Positions 43,320 through 51,178 of a stretch of DNA of 64,000 nt are shown here, one piece after another. The stretch's first letter is position 1. Every line of letters begins with the position of its first letter. Position numbers and translations under genes: made by a program. A model generated the notes under the pieces. The model searched no databases, had not been told where the DNA came from, and saw only the letters and a program-made list of their open reading frames with translations. The stretch is from Spirochaetaceae bacterium (GTDB lineage Bacteria > Myxococcota_A > UBA9160 > UBA4427), in NCBI GenBank assembly GCA_020632655.1, contig JACKFD010000006.1, positions 124,001 through 188,000 on the forward strand, written 5' to 3'.

Positions 43320-44693
43320 CTACCGAAGAGGCGAGAGCCGCGCCCCCTCGCAGAGCCCGAGTGCGGTCTCCATCAGCGCCTCCTCCCGCCGCGCGTGGCG
43401 GTAGAAGTAGCGGACGAAGGCGGGGTCGCGATCGGGGCTCGCACCGAGGACGAGCGCGTGCATCTGCCGATGCCCCTCGACGACGCTCGTGGGCCGCCGG
43501 CCGAGCAGCTCTCCCATGTCGTCGAGCTCCTGCTCCTCGAAGGCGGGACCGAGCCGGTCGGCGTGCCGGAGATGCCGCGCGAGGCGCGAGGCGAACCACA
43601 TCCGGTTGGCGAGGAAGGCGTCCTTTATCGCCGGGGCCTGCTCCTCCTCGAGGTTCTCCACGAGGATGTCGTGGAGGTGCGAGAAGCGCGTCGGCCGCGG
43701 CGCCGGCAGCTCGACCGGCTCGAGCTCGACGCCGATCGCCTCGGCGAGGGCCTCCGCCGTCGTGCGCAGGTAGAAGACGTGCTGCGCGATCCACTCCGCG
43801 TGCTCCGTGCGCGCGTTCAGGTTCTCCATGACCGGCGCGAGGGAGAGCGGCACGAGGGCCTGGGTCTTCACGCTGTAGAAGGAGAGCGTGTCGAAGTCGA
43901 TCTCGCGCCCTGCGAGTTCGGCATAGCGGGCGATGCGTTCGGGAAAGCGACCGAGCGGCGTGTAGAGGTCGCGCGAGCGGATGCAGGCGATGTCGGTCAT
44001 CGGATCCGAGACGTGCGCGAGCTCGAAGTCGACCAGCGCCGAGAGCCGCCCCTCGTGGAACATCAGATTGCCGGGGCCCGTGTCGCCCTGGCAGAGCACG
44101 GGCCGGACGCTCTTGCGCGGCACGTTCCGCCGCAGCCAGGCGCAGGCGAAGGTCAGCAGCGGAATCGGCTCGCGCACGGCCGACTCGTAGGTCGATTGCC
44201 AGACGTCGAGATCGTTCAGCGCGATCTCTTCCGGCGTCTTCGGGATCCGCACCCCCGCCTGCTCGAAGAGCGAGACGTCGACGGAGTGCAGCTTGACCAG
44301 CTCCTGCAGGAAGTCCTCGAGGATCCGCTCCCGATCGGCGGGATCCTCGATCCGATTCCAGTCGTCCCGGCCCGGCACGCACGCCAGGACGATCGCCTCG
44401 GGATCCTCGTGGAAGGCGAGCACGCGCGGGACCCGGACGCCCTGGCCGTGCAGCACCTCGAGGATCTTCGCCTCGCGTCGGGTCGAGTAGACCTTGGTAT
44501 AGGAGAAGGATTCGTCGCGGGTTCCGCGTACGTAGGTCTTCTGCGTCCGACCGTCGACCTCGAGGTCCACGAACCACGCGAAGCGTCCGCCGGACTCGCG
44601 CCCCTGCCGCTCGCGGCGCACGATGCGCCCGCCGAGGGTCCGCTCCATCCACGGAAAGATCGGCTCCCACTTCGCCAGCTGCTCGTCCGCCAT
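43320..44693 (-). CDS. APH-family phosphotransferase (ACAD10/11-like kinase)
   Basis: Protein of 457 residues with a kinase-like fold. The catalytic loop reads LCQGDTGPGNLMFHEG (Brenner motif with Gln in place of His, Asp and Asn kept) and the metal motif LVDFELAHVSDPMTDIA follows. The N-terminal WFVDLEVDGRTQKTYVRGTR and long helical C-terminus resemble phosphotransferases near fatty-acid and hydroxy-acid catabolic genes, where they phosphorylate hydroxyacyl-CoAs. The substrate is unproven. The ATG at 44693 follows GGGGAG. It is divergent from the crotonase-family gene at a 170-bp distance, which fits a shared regulatory region. Confidence 0.8.
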   Translation of the reverse strand: MADEQLAKWEPIFPWMERTLGGRIVRRERQGRESGGRFAWFVDLEVDGRTQKTYVRGTRDESFSYTKVYSTRREAKILEVLHGQGVRVPRVLAFHEDPEAIVLACVPGRDDWNRIEDPADRERILEDFLQELVKLHSVDVSLFEQAGVRIPKTPEEIALNDLDVWQSTYESAVREPIPLLTFACAWLRRNVPRKSVRPVLCQGDTGPGNLMFHEGRLSALVDFELAHVSDPMTDIACIRSRDLYTPLGRFPERIARYAELAGREIDFDTLSFYSVKTQALVPLSLAPVMENLNARTEHAEWIAQHVFYLRTTAEALAEAIGVELEPVELPAPRPTRFSHLHDILVENLEEEQAPAIKDAFLANRMWFASRLARHLRHADRLGPAFEEQELDDMGELLGRRPTSVVEGHRQMHALVLGASPDRDPAFVRYFYRHARREEALMETALGLCEGARLSPLR

Positions 44694-44863
44694 GCGTCGC
44701 TCCCCGCTTCCGCTCCCGCCCTGCGCGAACCGAACGATCGCTCGACCGGGAACCTCGACGACTATACCCGTCCGACACTTGATCGCGGTCGCGGACTGCA
44801 CTAATTCCCGCACGCACGACGGGACCGCGCGCGTATCCGCGACGCGAACGACGTGGAGGGCGC

Positions 44864-45676
44864 ATGAGTCGCAGCGAACGGATCCGGGAGACACGCGACG
44901 GCGGCGTCGTCACGCTGCACTTCGCCGACCCGGACCGGCTGAATGCGATGACCCGGGAGATGGGAGAGGCCTTCCGCGACCGGATCGCCGGGCTCGCCGC
45001 CGACGACTCGATCCGGGCGCTCGTCCTCACGGGCGAGGGCCGGGCCTTCTCCGCCGGCGGCGACCTCGACATGCTGCAGGCCAAGGCCGATCAGGGCGCC
45101 GCTGCGCCGGGCGTCGCCTGGCGGGCGATCCGCGACGAGATGGCCTCCTTCTACCGGCTCTTCCTGAGCCTGCGCGATCTCGCCTGCCCGACGATCGCCG
45201 CGATCAACGGCCACGCGATCGGCGCCGGGCTCTGCGTCGCCCTCGGCTGCGACCTCCGCTTCGTGGCCCGGGAGGCGCGCCTGGGCCTGAACTTCACCCG
45301 CCTCGGCGTGCACCCGGGCATGGCCGCGACCTGGAACCTGCCCCGGCTGGTCGGGCCGGCCGTCGCCGCCGAGCTCCTCTACACGAGCCGGCTGATCGAC
45401 GGCGAGGAGGCGGGGCGGATCGGGCTGGCGAACCGGGTCCTGCCGGCGGCCGAGGTGCTCGAAGCGGCCCGGGCGACGGCGGCGGAGATCGCCGCCAACG
45501 CGCCCCTCGCCGTACGCGCGACCAAGCAGGCCCTGCGGCGCACCGAGTCGGCCTCGATCGAGGATCAGCTGCAATTCGAGGCCAGCGAGCAGGCCCGCCA
45601 CTTCGAGTCCCGGGACGTCCACGAAGGTCTGGCGGCGATCCGAGAGAAGCGCGCGCCTCGCTTCGAGGGACGATAG
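44864..45676 (+). CDS. Enoyl-CoA hydratase/isomerase-family protein without the two usual glutamates
   Basis: Crotonase-fold protein of 270 residues. Oxyanion-hole stretches AFSAGGDLDML and INGHAIGAGLCVALGCDLRF are present, as is the GLANRVLPAAEVLEAA end pattern. Compared with rat crotonase, the position of Glu144 (GGGCELAM) reads GAGLCVAL and the Glu164 position reads NFTRLGVHPG, so both catalytic glutamates appear absent. Classic hydration is therefore unlikely; isomerase, thioesterase or other crotonase activities are possible. Start ATG; no strong Shine-Dalgarno. It lies divergent to the phosphotransferase gene. Confidence 0.82.
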   Translation: MSRSERIRETRDGGVVTLHFADPDRLNAMTREMGEAFRDRIAGLAADDSIRALVLTGEGRAFSAGGDLDMLQAKADQGAAAPGVAWRAIRDEMASFYRLFLSLRDLACPTIAAINGHAIGAGLCVALGCDLRFVAREARLGLNFTRLGVHPGMAATWNLPRLVGPAVAAELLYTSRLIDGEEAGRIGLANRVLPAAEVLEAARATAAEIAANAPLAVRATKQALRRTESASIEDQLQFEASEQARHFESRDVHEGLAAIREKRAPRFEGR

Positions 45677-45941
45677 GCGGGCCGTGGAAACGCCGATCTC
45701 GGACGTCGATCGTGATCGCAGACACGGCCCGGCTGTGATGAGCCCGGCAGTCTCAGTATGGGGCTCAAGTCCCGCGCGGCGATTACGAAGAGAGCACGTG
45801 GGCACCGCATACGCGAGCCCGCCCCATCGCGAACCCCGGATCGGATCGAGCCCGCCCACGACGTCCGCTCCGAGCCCTGCAACGCAGACGAACGACCGGC
45901 CGGCCGATCAGGCCCGCCCCGCAGCAAGGAAGGAACGACCG
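45677..45941. other. Spacer of 265 bp without a recognisable gene
   Basis: No gene or repeat found. Its 3' end carries AAGGAAGGA (45927-45935), the likely ribosome-binding site for the small membrane-peptide ORF that follows. Confidence 0.5.
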
Positions 45942-46031
45942 TTGACCCGCGCACTGCGCAGCCACCAGCTCTGGCTCACCGTCGCCTACATCGGCCTGCT
46001 CGGCCTGATGGCCCGGGGCTTCGCGAGCTGA
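45942..46031 (+). CDS. Possible 29-residue single-pass membrane peptide
   Basis: A TTG-initiated ORF of 29 codons. Its strongest support is AAGGAAGGA placed 7-8 nt upstream, one of the best Shine-Dalgarno sequences in this window. The peptide has a basic N-terminus (MTRALRSHQLWL) and a short hydrophobic core (TVAYIGLLGLMARGF). This resembles small membrane proteins that modulate larger complexes, but no family is recognisable. It lies between the crotonase-family gene and ndk (which is on the opposite strand). It could be spurious; conservation in relatives would decide. Confidence 0.4.
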   Translation: MTRALRSHQLWLTVAYIGLLGLMARGFAS

Positions 46032-46175
46032 CGAACTCCGGATCCGCCCGGATCCGGGCCACGCCGACCGACGCCCCGAAGCCTCCGGCTCGGGGCGCGA
46101 TCGGTCGACGATTCCGACCCCACGGCCGACGTCGCCCCCGGCCCGGGCGGACGACGAACGGCAGGGCGCCGGCAG

Positions 46176-46619
46176 CTAGGCCGGCAACGCCTCGGTCACG
46201 CCGCAGATCTCGCTGGCGTTGAAGAAGTAGGCGATCTCGAGGCGCGCGGTCTCCGGCGCATCCGAGCCGTGGGTCGCGTTCTGCTCGACGTCGGTCCCGA
46301 AGTCGCCGCGCATCGTGCCCTTCGGCGCCTCCTTCGAGTTCGTCGGCCCCATCAGGTCCCGCCAGCGCTTGATCGCGCCCTCGCCTTCCAGCACCAGCGC
46401 CACGACCGGCCCCGACGTCATGAACGCGACCAGGTCGCCGAAGAAGGGCCGCGCCTTGTGCACGGCGTAGAAGCCCTTCGCGCCCTGCTCGCTCAGCTGC
46501 ATCTTCTTCATCGCGACGATCTCGAGCCCCGACTCCTCGATGCGGGCCAGGATCTTGCCGGCCACCTTCTTCTTGACGGCGTCGGGCTTGATGATCGCGA
46601 AGGTGCGCTCTACGGACAT
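46176..46619 (-). CDS. ndk: Nucleoside-diphosphate kinase
   Basis: Protein of 147 residues that phosphorylates NDPs to NTPs through a phosphohistidine. Motifs: RTFAIIKPDAVKKKV at the N-terminus, GPVVALVLEGEGAI, and RGDFGTDVEQNATHGSD, where His117 is the phosphate acceptor. A CAGGAG ribosome-binding site precedes the ATG. Length and motifs are normal. Although the same frame stays open for about 3.9 kb upstream on this strand, that extension is a shadow of the oppositely oriented genes and was discarded. Confidence 0.96.
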   Translation of the reverse strand: MSVERTFAIIKPDAVKKKVAGKILARIEESGLEIVAMKKMQLSEQGAKGFYAVHKARPFFGDLVAFMTSGPVVALVLEGEGAIKRWRDLMGPTNSKEAPKGTMRGDFGTDVEQNATHGSDAPETARLEIAYFFNASEICGVTEALPA

Positions 46620-46819
46620 GTCGGGGTCTCCTGACAGCGTCGGTCGCGAGGCCGGGCCCGCCCCCGGTCGACCCCGGTCCGGGGCCGTGTCGTCGGGGCG
46701 CGAGCGGGTCGCGCCGATCTCGGTTGGAAGTCGTTTCGGATCGCTCGCGCCGGGCGGTGGGATCGCATGGATCACCCGCCGGCCCGAAGCGGCGGCGGAG
46801 CGTAGCGGATCGGATCGCG

Positions 46820-47803
46820 TCAGCCCCGGACGCGCAGCACGACCTTGCCGAAATGCCGGCTGGCCTGGAGCGTACGATGGGCCTCGGGCGCCTCGCCGAG
46901 CGCGAAGACCCGGTCGAGCACCGGCCGGATCCGCCCCGCCTCGAGGTCGGCGCCGAAGCGCTCGACGAAGCCCCGGACGATGCCGGCCTTCTGCGCCGCC
47001 GTGCGCGTCCGGAGCGTCGAGCCGATCACCCGCAGCCGCCGGGCGAGCAGCGTCGCGAGCGAGATCTCGCTCTTGGCACCCCCCATCAGCCCGATCAGCA
47101 CGAGCGCCCCGTCGACCGCCAGGCAGTCCAGGTTCTGCTTGAGATAGGCGGCCCCGATCGAATCGAGGACGACGTCGACGCCGCGCCCGGACGTCGCCTC
47201 CCGCACGACCTCGACCCAGTCCTGCTCGCGGTAGTTCGCGACCGCGTCCGCCCCGAGCTCGCGACAGCGCCGGCACTTCTCGTCGCTGCCGGCGGTCGCG
47301 ATGACGCGACCACCGGCGCGCTTCACGAGATCGATCGTCGTCGTGCCGATCCCGGAGCCCCCGCCGTGCACGAGCACGCTGCCGCCCTCCGGCAGCTGGC
47401 CGAGCTGGAAGACGTTCAGGAAGACCGTCAGCAGCGTCTCCATCAGCCCCGCGCCTTCCTCGAAGGAGAGCGCAGGCGGCAGCGGCAGCACGGAGCCCGC
47501 GTCGACGACGACCTCCTCCGCATAGCCTCCGCCCGGGAGCAGGGCCATCACGCGATCCCCCGGCGCGAAGCCCGAGACGCCATGGGCCACCTCGACGACC
47601 TCGCCGGCGCACTCGAGACCCAGGAGCGGCGAGGCGCCGGGCGGGGGCGGATAGAGACCGCGGCGTTGCATCAGGTCCGCGCGGTTCACGCCGGCGGCGT
47701 GGTTCGCGATGCGCAGCGCACCCGGCTCGAGGGCGGGCGCGTCCGCCTCGCCCAGCCGCATGCAGTCCTCGTCTCCGGGCTCGTCGATCAGGATCGCCTT
47801 CAT
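46820..47803 (-). CDS. NAD(P)H:quinone oxidoreductase (PIG3/zeta-crystallin type)
   Basis: Medium-chain reductase of 327 residues without zinc ligands. The N-terminal half has NHAAGVNRADLMQRRGLYPP and LLGLECAGEVVEVA. The nucleotide-binding part reads VLVHGGGSGIGTTTIDLVKR, ATAGSDEKCRRCRELGADAV and NYREQDWVEVV. The C-terminal FGKVVLRV is typical. No Shine-Dalgarno precedes the ATG, but a TACCCT hexamer ends 7 nt upstream, which points to leaderless initiation. It is divergent from a secreted hypothetical protein. Confidence 0.92.
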   Translation of the reverse strand: MKAILIDEPGDEDCMRLGEADAPALEPGALRIANHAAGVNRADLMQRRGLYPPPPGASPLLGLECAGEVVEVAHGVSGFAPGDRVMALLPGGGYAEEVVVDAGSVLPLPPALSFEEGAGLMETLLTVFLNVFQLGQLPEGGSVLVHGGGSGIGTTTIDLVKRAGGRVIATAGSDEKCRRCRELGADAVANYREQDWVEVVREATSGRGVDVVLDSIGAAYLKQNLDCLAVDGALVLIGLMGGAKSEISLATLLARRLRVIGSTLRTRTAAQKAGIVRGFVERFGADLEAGRIRPVLDRVFALGEAPEAHRTLQASRHFGKVVLRVRG

Positions 47804-48026
47804 GGCGCCGCAGGGTAGTGCACGCCCTGCGATGGCCCACGCGTCTCGGCGACGCGTCGCCGCACGACCGCCGACGCGTCGCCCCGCGCCCGCGCGATGC
47901 GTCGCCGCGCGCCCGATGCGGACGGAGGGCGGGGCCGTGCAGGTCGCACGCAAGAGGCGCCGCCGGCTGCGTGGGGTGAGGCCCGTCACGCGTGGCTCCC
48001 CGCACCGCGACCGATGGGTCGCCTCG

Positions 48027-48593
48027 ATGCCTGCCCCGCCCCGCCAGATCGTTCGCCCCCCTGCGCCCCGGACCCGCCCGTCCCGCCTCATGGTGCTCGG
48101 CGTCGCACTCGCGATGGGGATCGGCGCAGCGGACCGGGCGCGCGCCCTCGAGCCCGATCTCTCCACCCGGGCGCCCCGTCCTGCGCTCGTGGCCACGCCG
48201 CCCGAAAGGCCGGCCCACACCGACCCGAGGGCGCCGCAGGCGAGCGATCGCCTCGCCCCGAGCGCGGCGCGGGAGGCCTGGCGCGCAACGGGAATCGCGC
48301 ACGTCGATCTGCCCCTCGGTCTGCGAGCCCGCTTCGAGGCGCGCTACACCCGCGACCGCTACGCGAGCGAGCGGCTCGCCCGCCCCTTCACGACGGTCTC
48401 GACCACCGGCCCCTCGCTCGATCGCGACGCCGCCCTCGAAGGCCGGTTCGCCCTCTCGCGCCCACTCGCCCGCGGCATCGAGCTTGAGGTCGCCTGGGGC
48501 GGCCGAAGCCCGGTGAGCGGATTCGACCCGCTGGCCCTCGACGGCCAGACCGTCGGCGCGGCGATCCGCATCACGCCCGCCCTGCTGCGCTGA
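48027..48593 (+). CDS. Secreted hypothetical protein, beta-strand-rich C-terminus
   Basis: About 188 residues, family unknown. An N-terminal signal-peptide-like region (PSRLMVLGVALAMGIGAADR, then ARALEPD) is followed by a proline/alanine-rich segment. The C-terminal half alternates polar and hydrophobic residues (RARFEARYTRDRYASERLAR, GIELEVAWGGRSPVSGFDPL), which suggests outer-membrane-type beta strands. The start is uncertain: an ATG at 47916 in the same frame is also possible. Its transcript may end near the 27-nt palindrome 36 bp downstream. Confidence 0.5.
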   Translation: MPAPPRQIVRPPAPRTRPSRLMVLGVALAMGIGAADRARALEPDLSTRAPRPALVATPPERPAHTDPRAPQASDRLAPSAAREAWRATGIAHVDLPLGLRARFEARYTRDRYASERLARPFTTVSTTGPSLDRDAALEGRFALSRPLARGIELEVAWGGRSPVSGFDPLALDGQTVGAAIRITPALLR

Positions 48594-48628
48594 GCCGCGC
48601 GCAGGAGGGCCGGCGCCCGTGCTCTCTA

Positions 48629-48655
48629 CGGGTCGAGCCGGCCCGGCTCGACCCG
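48629..48655. promoter_or_regulatory. 27-nt perfect palindrome upstream of the MarR-selenoprotein operon
   Basis: Arms of 13 bp at 48629-48641 and 48643-48655 around a single central C, beginning CGGGTCGAGCCGG. It lies just upstream of a -35-like TTGCGG (48663-48668) and -10-like TATCCT (48687-48692, 18-bp spacer). A homodimeric regulator such as the adjacent MarR could bind it. It could equally be a terminator for the upstream gene, but no U-tract follows. Confidence 0.5.
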
Positions 48656-48758
48656 AACTGCCTTGCGGGAAAGCTAAGTGGCTGCCTATCCTGCGCCGCG
48701 TGCAGGGTCGGCCCGGAGTGGCCCGGTCCCCGGCCCGCGCGTCGGGGACCTTCGCTAC

Positions 48759-49271
48759 GTGGACTGGATCGACGACTTCGCACGCAGCTGGCAGCACGAG
48801 TACCCCGAGGTCGACGTCTCGGACCTGACGCCCCTCGTGCGCCTCGCCCGACTGGGTGTGCTGATCGAGGGCTTCCAGCAGGCCGTCCTCGAGCCCTTCG
48901 AGCTCACGTCGAGCGACTACGGCGTGCTCGCGTCGCTGCGACGCGCGGGCCGTCCCTACGCCCTGCGCCCGAGCCAGCTCTACAGCCGCCTGCACCGCTC
49001 CTCCGGCGGCATGACCAAGATCCTGAAGCGGCTCGAGGCGTCGGGGCTCGTGGAACGACGCCCGGACCCCGACGACGGCCGCGGCTCGCGTGTCGTCCTG
49101 ACGAGCCGCGGGCTCGCGCTCCAGGATCGCGTCTTCCACGCCTTCGCCGCGGCGACGTCGAGCCTGCTCGCTCCGCTCGGACCCGAGCGACGCCGGTCGC
49201 TGGACGCGGCGCTGCGGGACCTGCTGGCGATCTTCGAGGGGGAGACCGGGGCGCGGGAGGCGGGACGATGA
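48759..49271 (+). CDS. MarR-family transcriptional regulator
   Basis: Winged-helix regulator of about 170 residues. The N-terminal dimerisation helix reads WIDDFARSWQHEYPEVDVSD, and LVRLARLGVLIEGFQQAVLE precedes the DNA-binding domain: FELTSSDYGVLASLRRAG, SQLYSRLHRSSGGMTKILKR, LEASGLVERRPDPDDGRGSR. The GTG at 48759 is preferred because the best promoter elements lie at 48663-48692; a GTG at 48678 in frame would add 27 low-complexity residues. Its TGA is part of an ATGA that starts the first mini-ORF of the 38-bp repeat. It probably controls the downstream selenoprotein gene set. Confidence 0.86.
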   Translation: MDWIDDFARSWQHEYPEVDVSDLTPLVRLARLGVLIEGFQQAVLEPFELTSSDYGVLASLRRAGRPYALRPSQLYSRLHRSSGGMTKILKRLEASGLVERRPDPDDGRGSRVVLTSRGLALQDRVFHAFAAATSSLLAPLGPERRRSLDAALRDLLAIFEGETGAREAGR

Positions 49272-49309
49272 GTGGGGAGGCGAGCGCGGTGCGGGAGGCG
49301 GGACGATGA
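49268..49309 (+). CDS. Mini-ORF 1, 13 residues
   Basis: Reads MSGEASAVREAGR, then TGA within the next ATGA. Its start overlaps the MarR stop. It exists only because of the 38-bp repeat; it may be a translational relay rather than a functional peptide. Confidence 0.3.
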   Translation: MSGEASAVREAGR

Positions 49310-49347
49310 GCCGGGAAGCGAGCGCGGCGCGGGAGGCGGGGCGATGA
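49306..49347 (+). CDS. Mini-ORF 2, 13 residues
   Basis: Reads MSREASAAREAGR, then TGA overlapping the ATG of the following gene. Same origin as mini-ORF 1, differing from it at two residues. The pair links MarR and the next gene by successive ATGA junctions. Confidence 0.3.
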   Translation: MSREASAAREAGR

Positions 49348-50474
49348 GCGGGGAGGCGAGCGCGGCCCTGCCGGCGGATCCGGGTGCGATCTGCGAGCTG
49401 CCGGGCGCGCCCGACGCGCGCGCGGACACGGCCCCGCTCGCGAGCGACCTCGAGCTCGCGGACGAGTCGCCCGAAGCGCTCTTCGCGCTCTTCGAGGCGC
49501 GTGGCTGGGGGGACGGATTGCCGCTCGTCGCGCCGACACCCGAGCGTGTCGACGCCATGCTCGCGGCGGGCTGCTCGGAGCAATCGGCGGACGAGGTGAT
49601 CGCGACGCTGCCACCGCGGGGCGGGCTCGTGACGCGGCGGCTGCTGGCGGTGAACGCGGTGCTCGCGGGCTGTCCGCCGGGCCTGCTGCCCGTGCTGGTC
49701 ACGGCGGTGCGCGCGCTCGCACGCCCGGAGCTCAACCTGCGCGGGGTGAACGCGACGACCCATCCGGTCGCTCCCCTCGCGATCGTGCACGGCGAGGCCG
49801 TCGCAGCGAACGGCTTCAACGCCGGCCTCGGCACCTTCGGCCCGGGCTGCCGCGCGAATGCGACGCTGGGCCGCGCCGTGCGCCTCGTGCTGCTGCATCT
49901 GGCCGGTGCGCGCCCGGGTCCCGGCGACGCCTCGACCCAGGGCGGCCCCGCGAAATACGCCTACTGCATCGCCGAGAACCAGCCCGCGAGCCCCTGGGAG
50001 TCCTACCCGCACAGCCGCGGCATCGAGGCGCCGAGCGCGCTCACGATCCATTGCGGAGAGGCCCCGCACAACTTCCACGACATGGAGAGCGACACGCCGG
50101 GCCCGATCCTCGAAAAGGCGGCCAGCGTGATGGCGACCCTCGGCTCGAACAACGCCCCGGTCTCCTCCGCAGAATTCTTCGTCGTGCTCGGCCCCGAGCA
50201 CGCGACGACGATCGCGCGGGCCGGCTGGACCCGGCGCGATGTGCAGAGCTTCCTCTACGAGCGTGCACGCAGGCCCGCCCACGAGTTCCGACGGGCCTTC
50301 GACGTCGTGCAGTACCGGCCCTGGCTCGCGGCGCTCGACGACGCCGACCCGATGCCGATCACCGATCATCCCGACAACGTCCGCGTGCTGGTCGCGGGCG
50401 GAGCCGGCAAGCATTCCTGCGTGATCCCGAGCTGGGGCATGACGCGTAGCGTGACGCTGCCGATCGAGCCCTGA
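49344..50474 (+). CDS. UGSC-associated conserved protein of unknown function
   Basis: Protein of 376 residues. It begins MSGEASAALPADPGAICELP, has a GDGLPLVAPTPERVDAML stretch near residue 55, LLAVNAVLAGCPPGLLPVLV, LGTFGPGCRANATLGRAVRL, PWESYPHSRGI and IHCGEAPHNFHDMES. This G-D-G-L-P / GPGCRAN type is, as far as I recall, a family without assigned function often near UGSC proteins. Several cysteines (GCPPG, GPGCRAN, IHCGE, HSCV) could be metal or redox residues. The ATG at 49344 is fixed by the third repeat copy. The gene is followed by the selenoprotein at 74 bp, consistent with a shared complex or pathway. Confidence 0.75.
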   Translation: MSGEASAALPADPGAICELPGAPDARADTAPLASDLELADESPEALFALFEARGWGDGLPLVAPTPERVDAMLAAGCSEQSADEVIATLPPRGGLVTRRLLAVNAVLAGCPPGLLPVLVTAVRALARPELNLRGVNATTHPVAPLAIVHGEAVAANGFNAGLGTFGPGCRANATLGRAVRLVLLHLAGARPGPGDASTQGGPAKYAYCIAENQPASPWESYPHSRGIEAPSALTIHCGEAPHNFHDMESDTPGPILEKAASVMATLGSNNAPVSSAEFFVVLGPEHATTIARAGWTRRDVQSFLYERARRPAHEFRRAFDVVQYRPWLAALDDADPMPITDHPDNVRVLVAGGAGKHSCVIPSWGMTRSVTLPIEP

Positions 50475-50548
50475 CGCGACGCACACGATCGCCCGGCGGA
50501 CGCCGCCGGACGCCCCCGACCCGAGACCTTCACGACGAGGAGAGCCTC

Positions 50549-51073
50549 ATGACGCGCATCCGCATCTACCCGCCCGCGGGCCCCATCGGCAGCCCGGAGC
50601 GCACCCTCGCTGCGGCGCCGGCGACCCTCGCCGGTCGGCGCCTCGCGGTGCTCGACAACGGCAAGCCCGGCGCGGCCCGACTGCTCGGCGGCGTCGCACG
50701 CGGCCTGGCGGAGCGCACCGGTGCGTCCTTCGCGGGCGTCTTCCAGAAGGGCAGCGCCGCGACGCCCTGCGAGGACGCGGTCTTCGAGGAGATCCTCTCG
50801 GCCGCCGACGTCGTCCTGACGGGCACCGCGGATTGAGGGTCGTGTACGTCGTGGAGTCTCCACGACACGGCACGGCTCGAAGTGACGGGCGGACGGCCCA
50901 CGTTTCTCGTGGCGGCCTCGGGCTTCCTCGAGCTGGCGCGGGCGTGCGCCGAGCAGCAGGCCATACCGGGCAGTCGGATCGTCGTCTACCCGGGGCCCTT
51001 GAAGGGTGCGCTCGACCCGGACGTCGAGGCCTGGATCACGTCGCTGGTCGAGCAGGTGCTGGCGAGGCTCTAG
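50549..51073 (+). CDS. UGSC-family selenoprotein (in-frame UGA read as selenocysteine)
   Basis: A 174-residue product if UGA at 50834-50836 (codon 96) is decoded as selenocysteine; otherwise translation would stop after 95. The context reads DVVLTGTAD, then U, then GSCTTSWSLHD, which matches the known U/C-G-S-C signature of UGSC-family proteins, where Cys homologues occupy the U position. Downstream, LEVTGGRPTFLVAASGFLEL, ACAEQQAIPGSRIVVYPGPL and a C-terminal helix complete the usual family shape, with no further stop until TAG. The ATG follows GAGGAGAG. A SECIS-like hairpin follows the UGA. Role unknown; Sec next to Cys99 suggests redox chemistry. Sec machinery (selA, selB, selC) is not in this window. 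Confidence 0.85.
50848..50866 (+). promoter_or_regulatory. Bacterial SECIS-like hairpin
   Basis: GTCGTGGA (50848-50855) pairs perfectly with TCCACGAC (50859-50866) around loop GTC (or AGTCU if the closing A-U pair opens). The loop begins 19 nt after the UGA, has G at its first position and sits on an 8-bp stem, as in bacterial SECIS elements bound by SelB. Confidence 0.75.
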
Positions 51074-51178
51074 GCGCGATTGGCGCGGCCGGCACGACCT
51101 GCGATCGTGTCGGCCACGGAGATCGTGACGGCACACGCGATCGGACGGACGCGGCGCGAGGGGCGGGGAGGAGGAGCG

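Larger units (their letters stand above)
49253..49366 (+). repeat. 38-bp tandem repeat carrying three initiation regions
   Basis: Copies at 49253-49290, 49291-49328 and 49329-49366, almost identical. Each has GGGAGGCGGG as ribosome-binding site followed by ATGAG. Because 38 is not a multiple of three, the three ATGs (49268, 49306, 49344) are in different frames. ATG1 and ATG2 open 13-residue ORFs that each end in the next ATGA; ATG3 starts the next gene. Confidence 0.85.

Noticed and set aside
46620..50486. Very long open frame on the minus strand upstream of ndk
   Set aside because: It arises from high GC and is antisense to real genes; no domain or membrane pattern appears, and ndk has its own ATG and ribosome-binding site.
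50549..51073. Reading the UGSC region as two separate genes or as a pseudogene broken by a nonsense mutation
   Set aside because: The single TGA sits exactly at the U of U-G-S-C, the downstream frame keeps family sequence, and a hairpin fitting bacterial SECIS rules follows; recoding explains this better.
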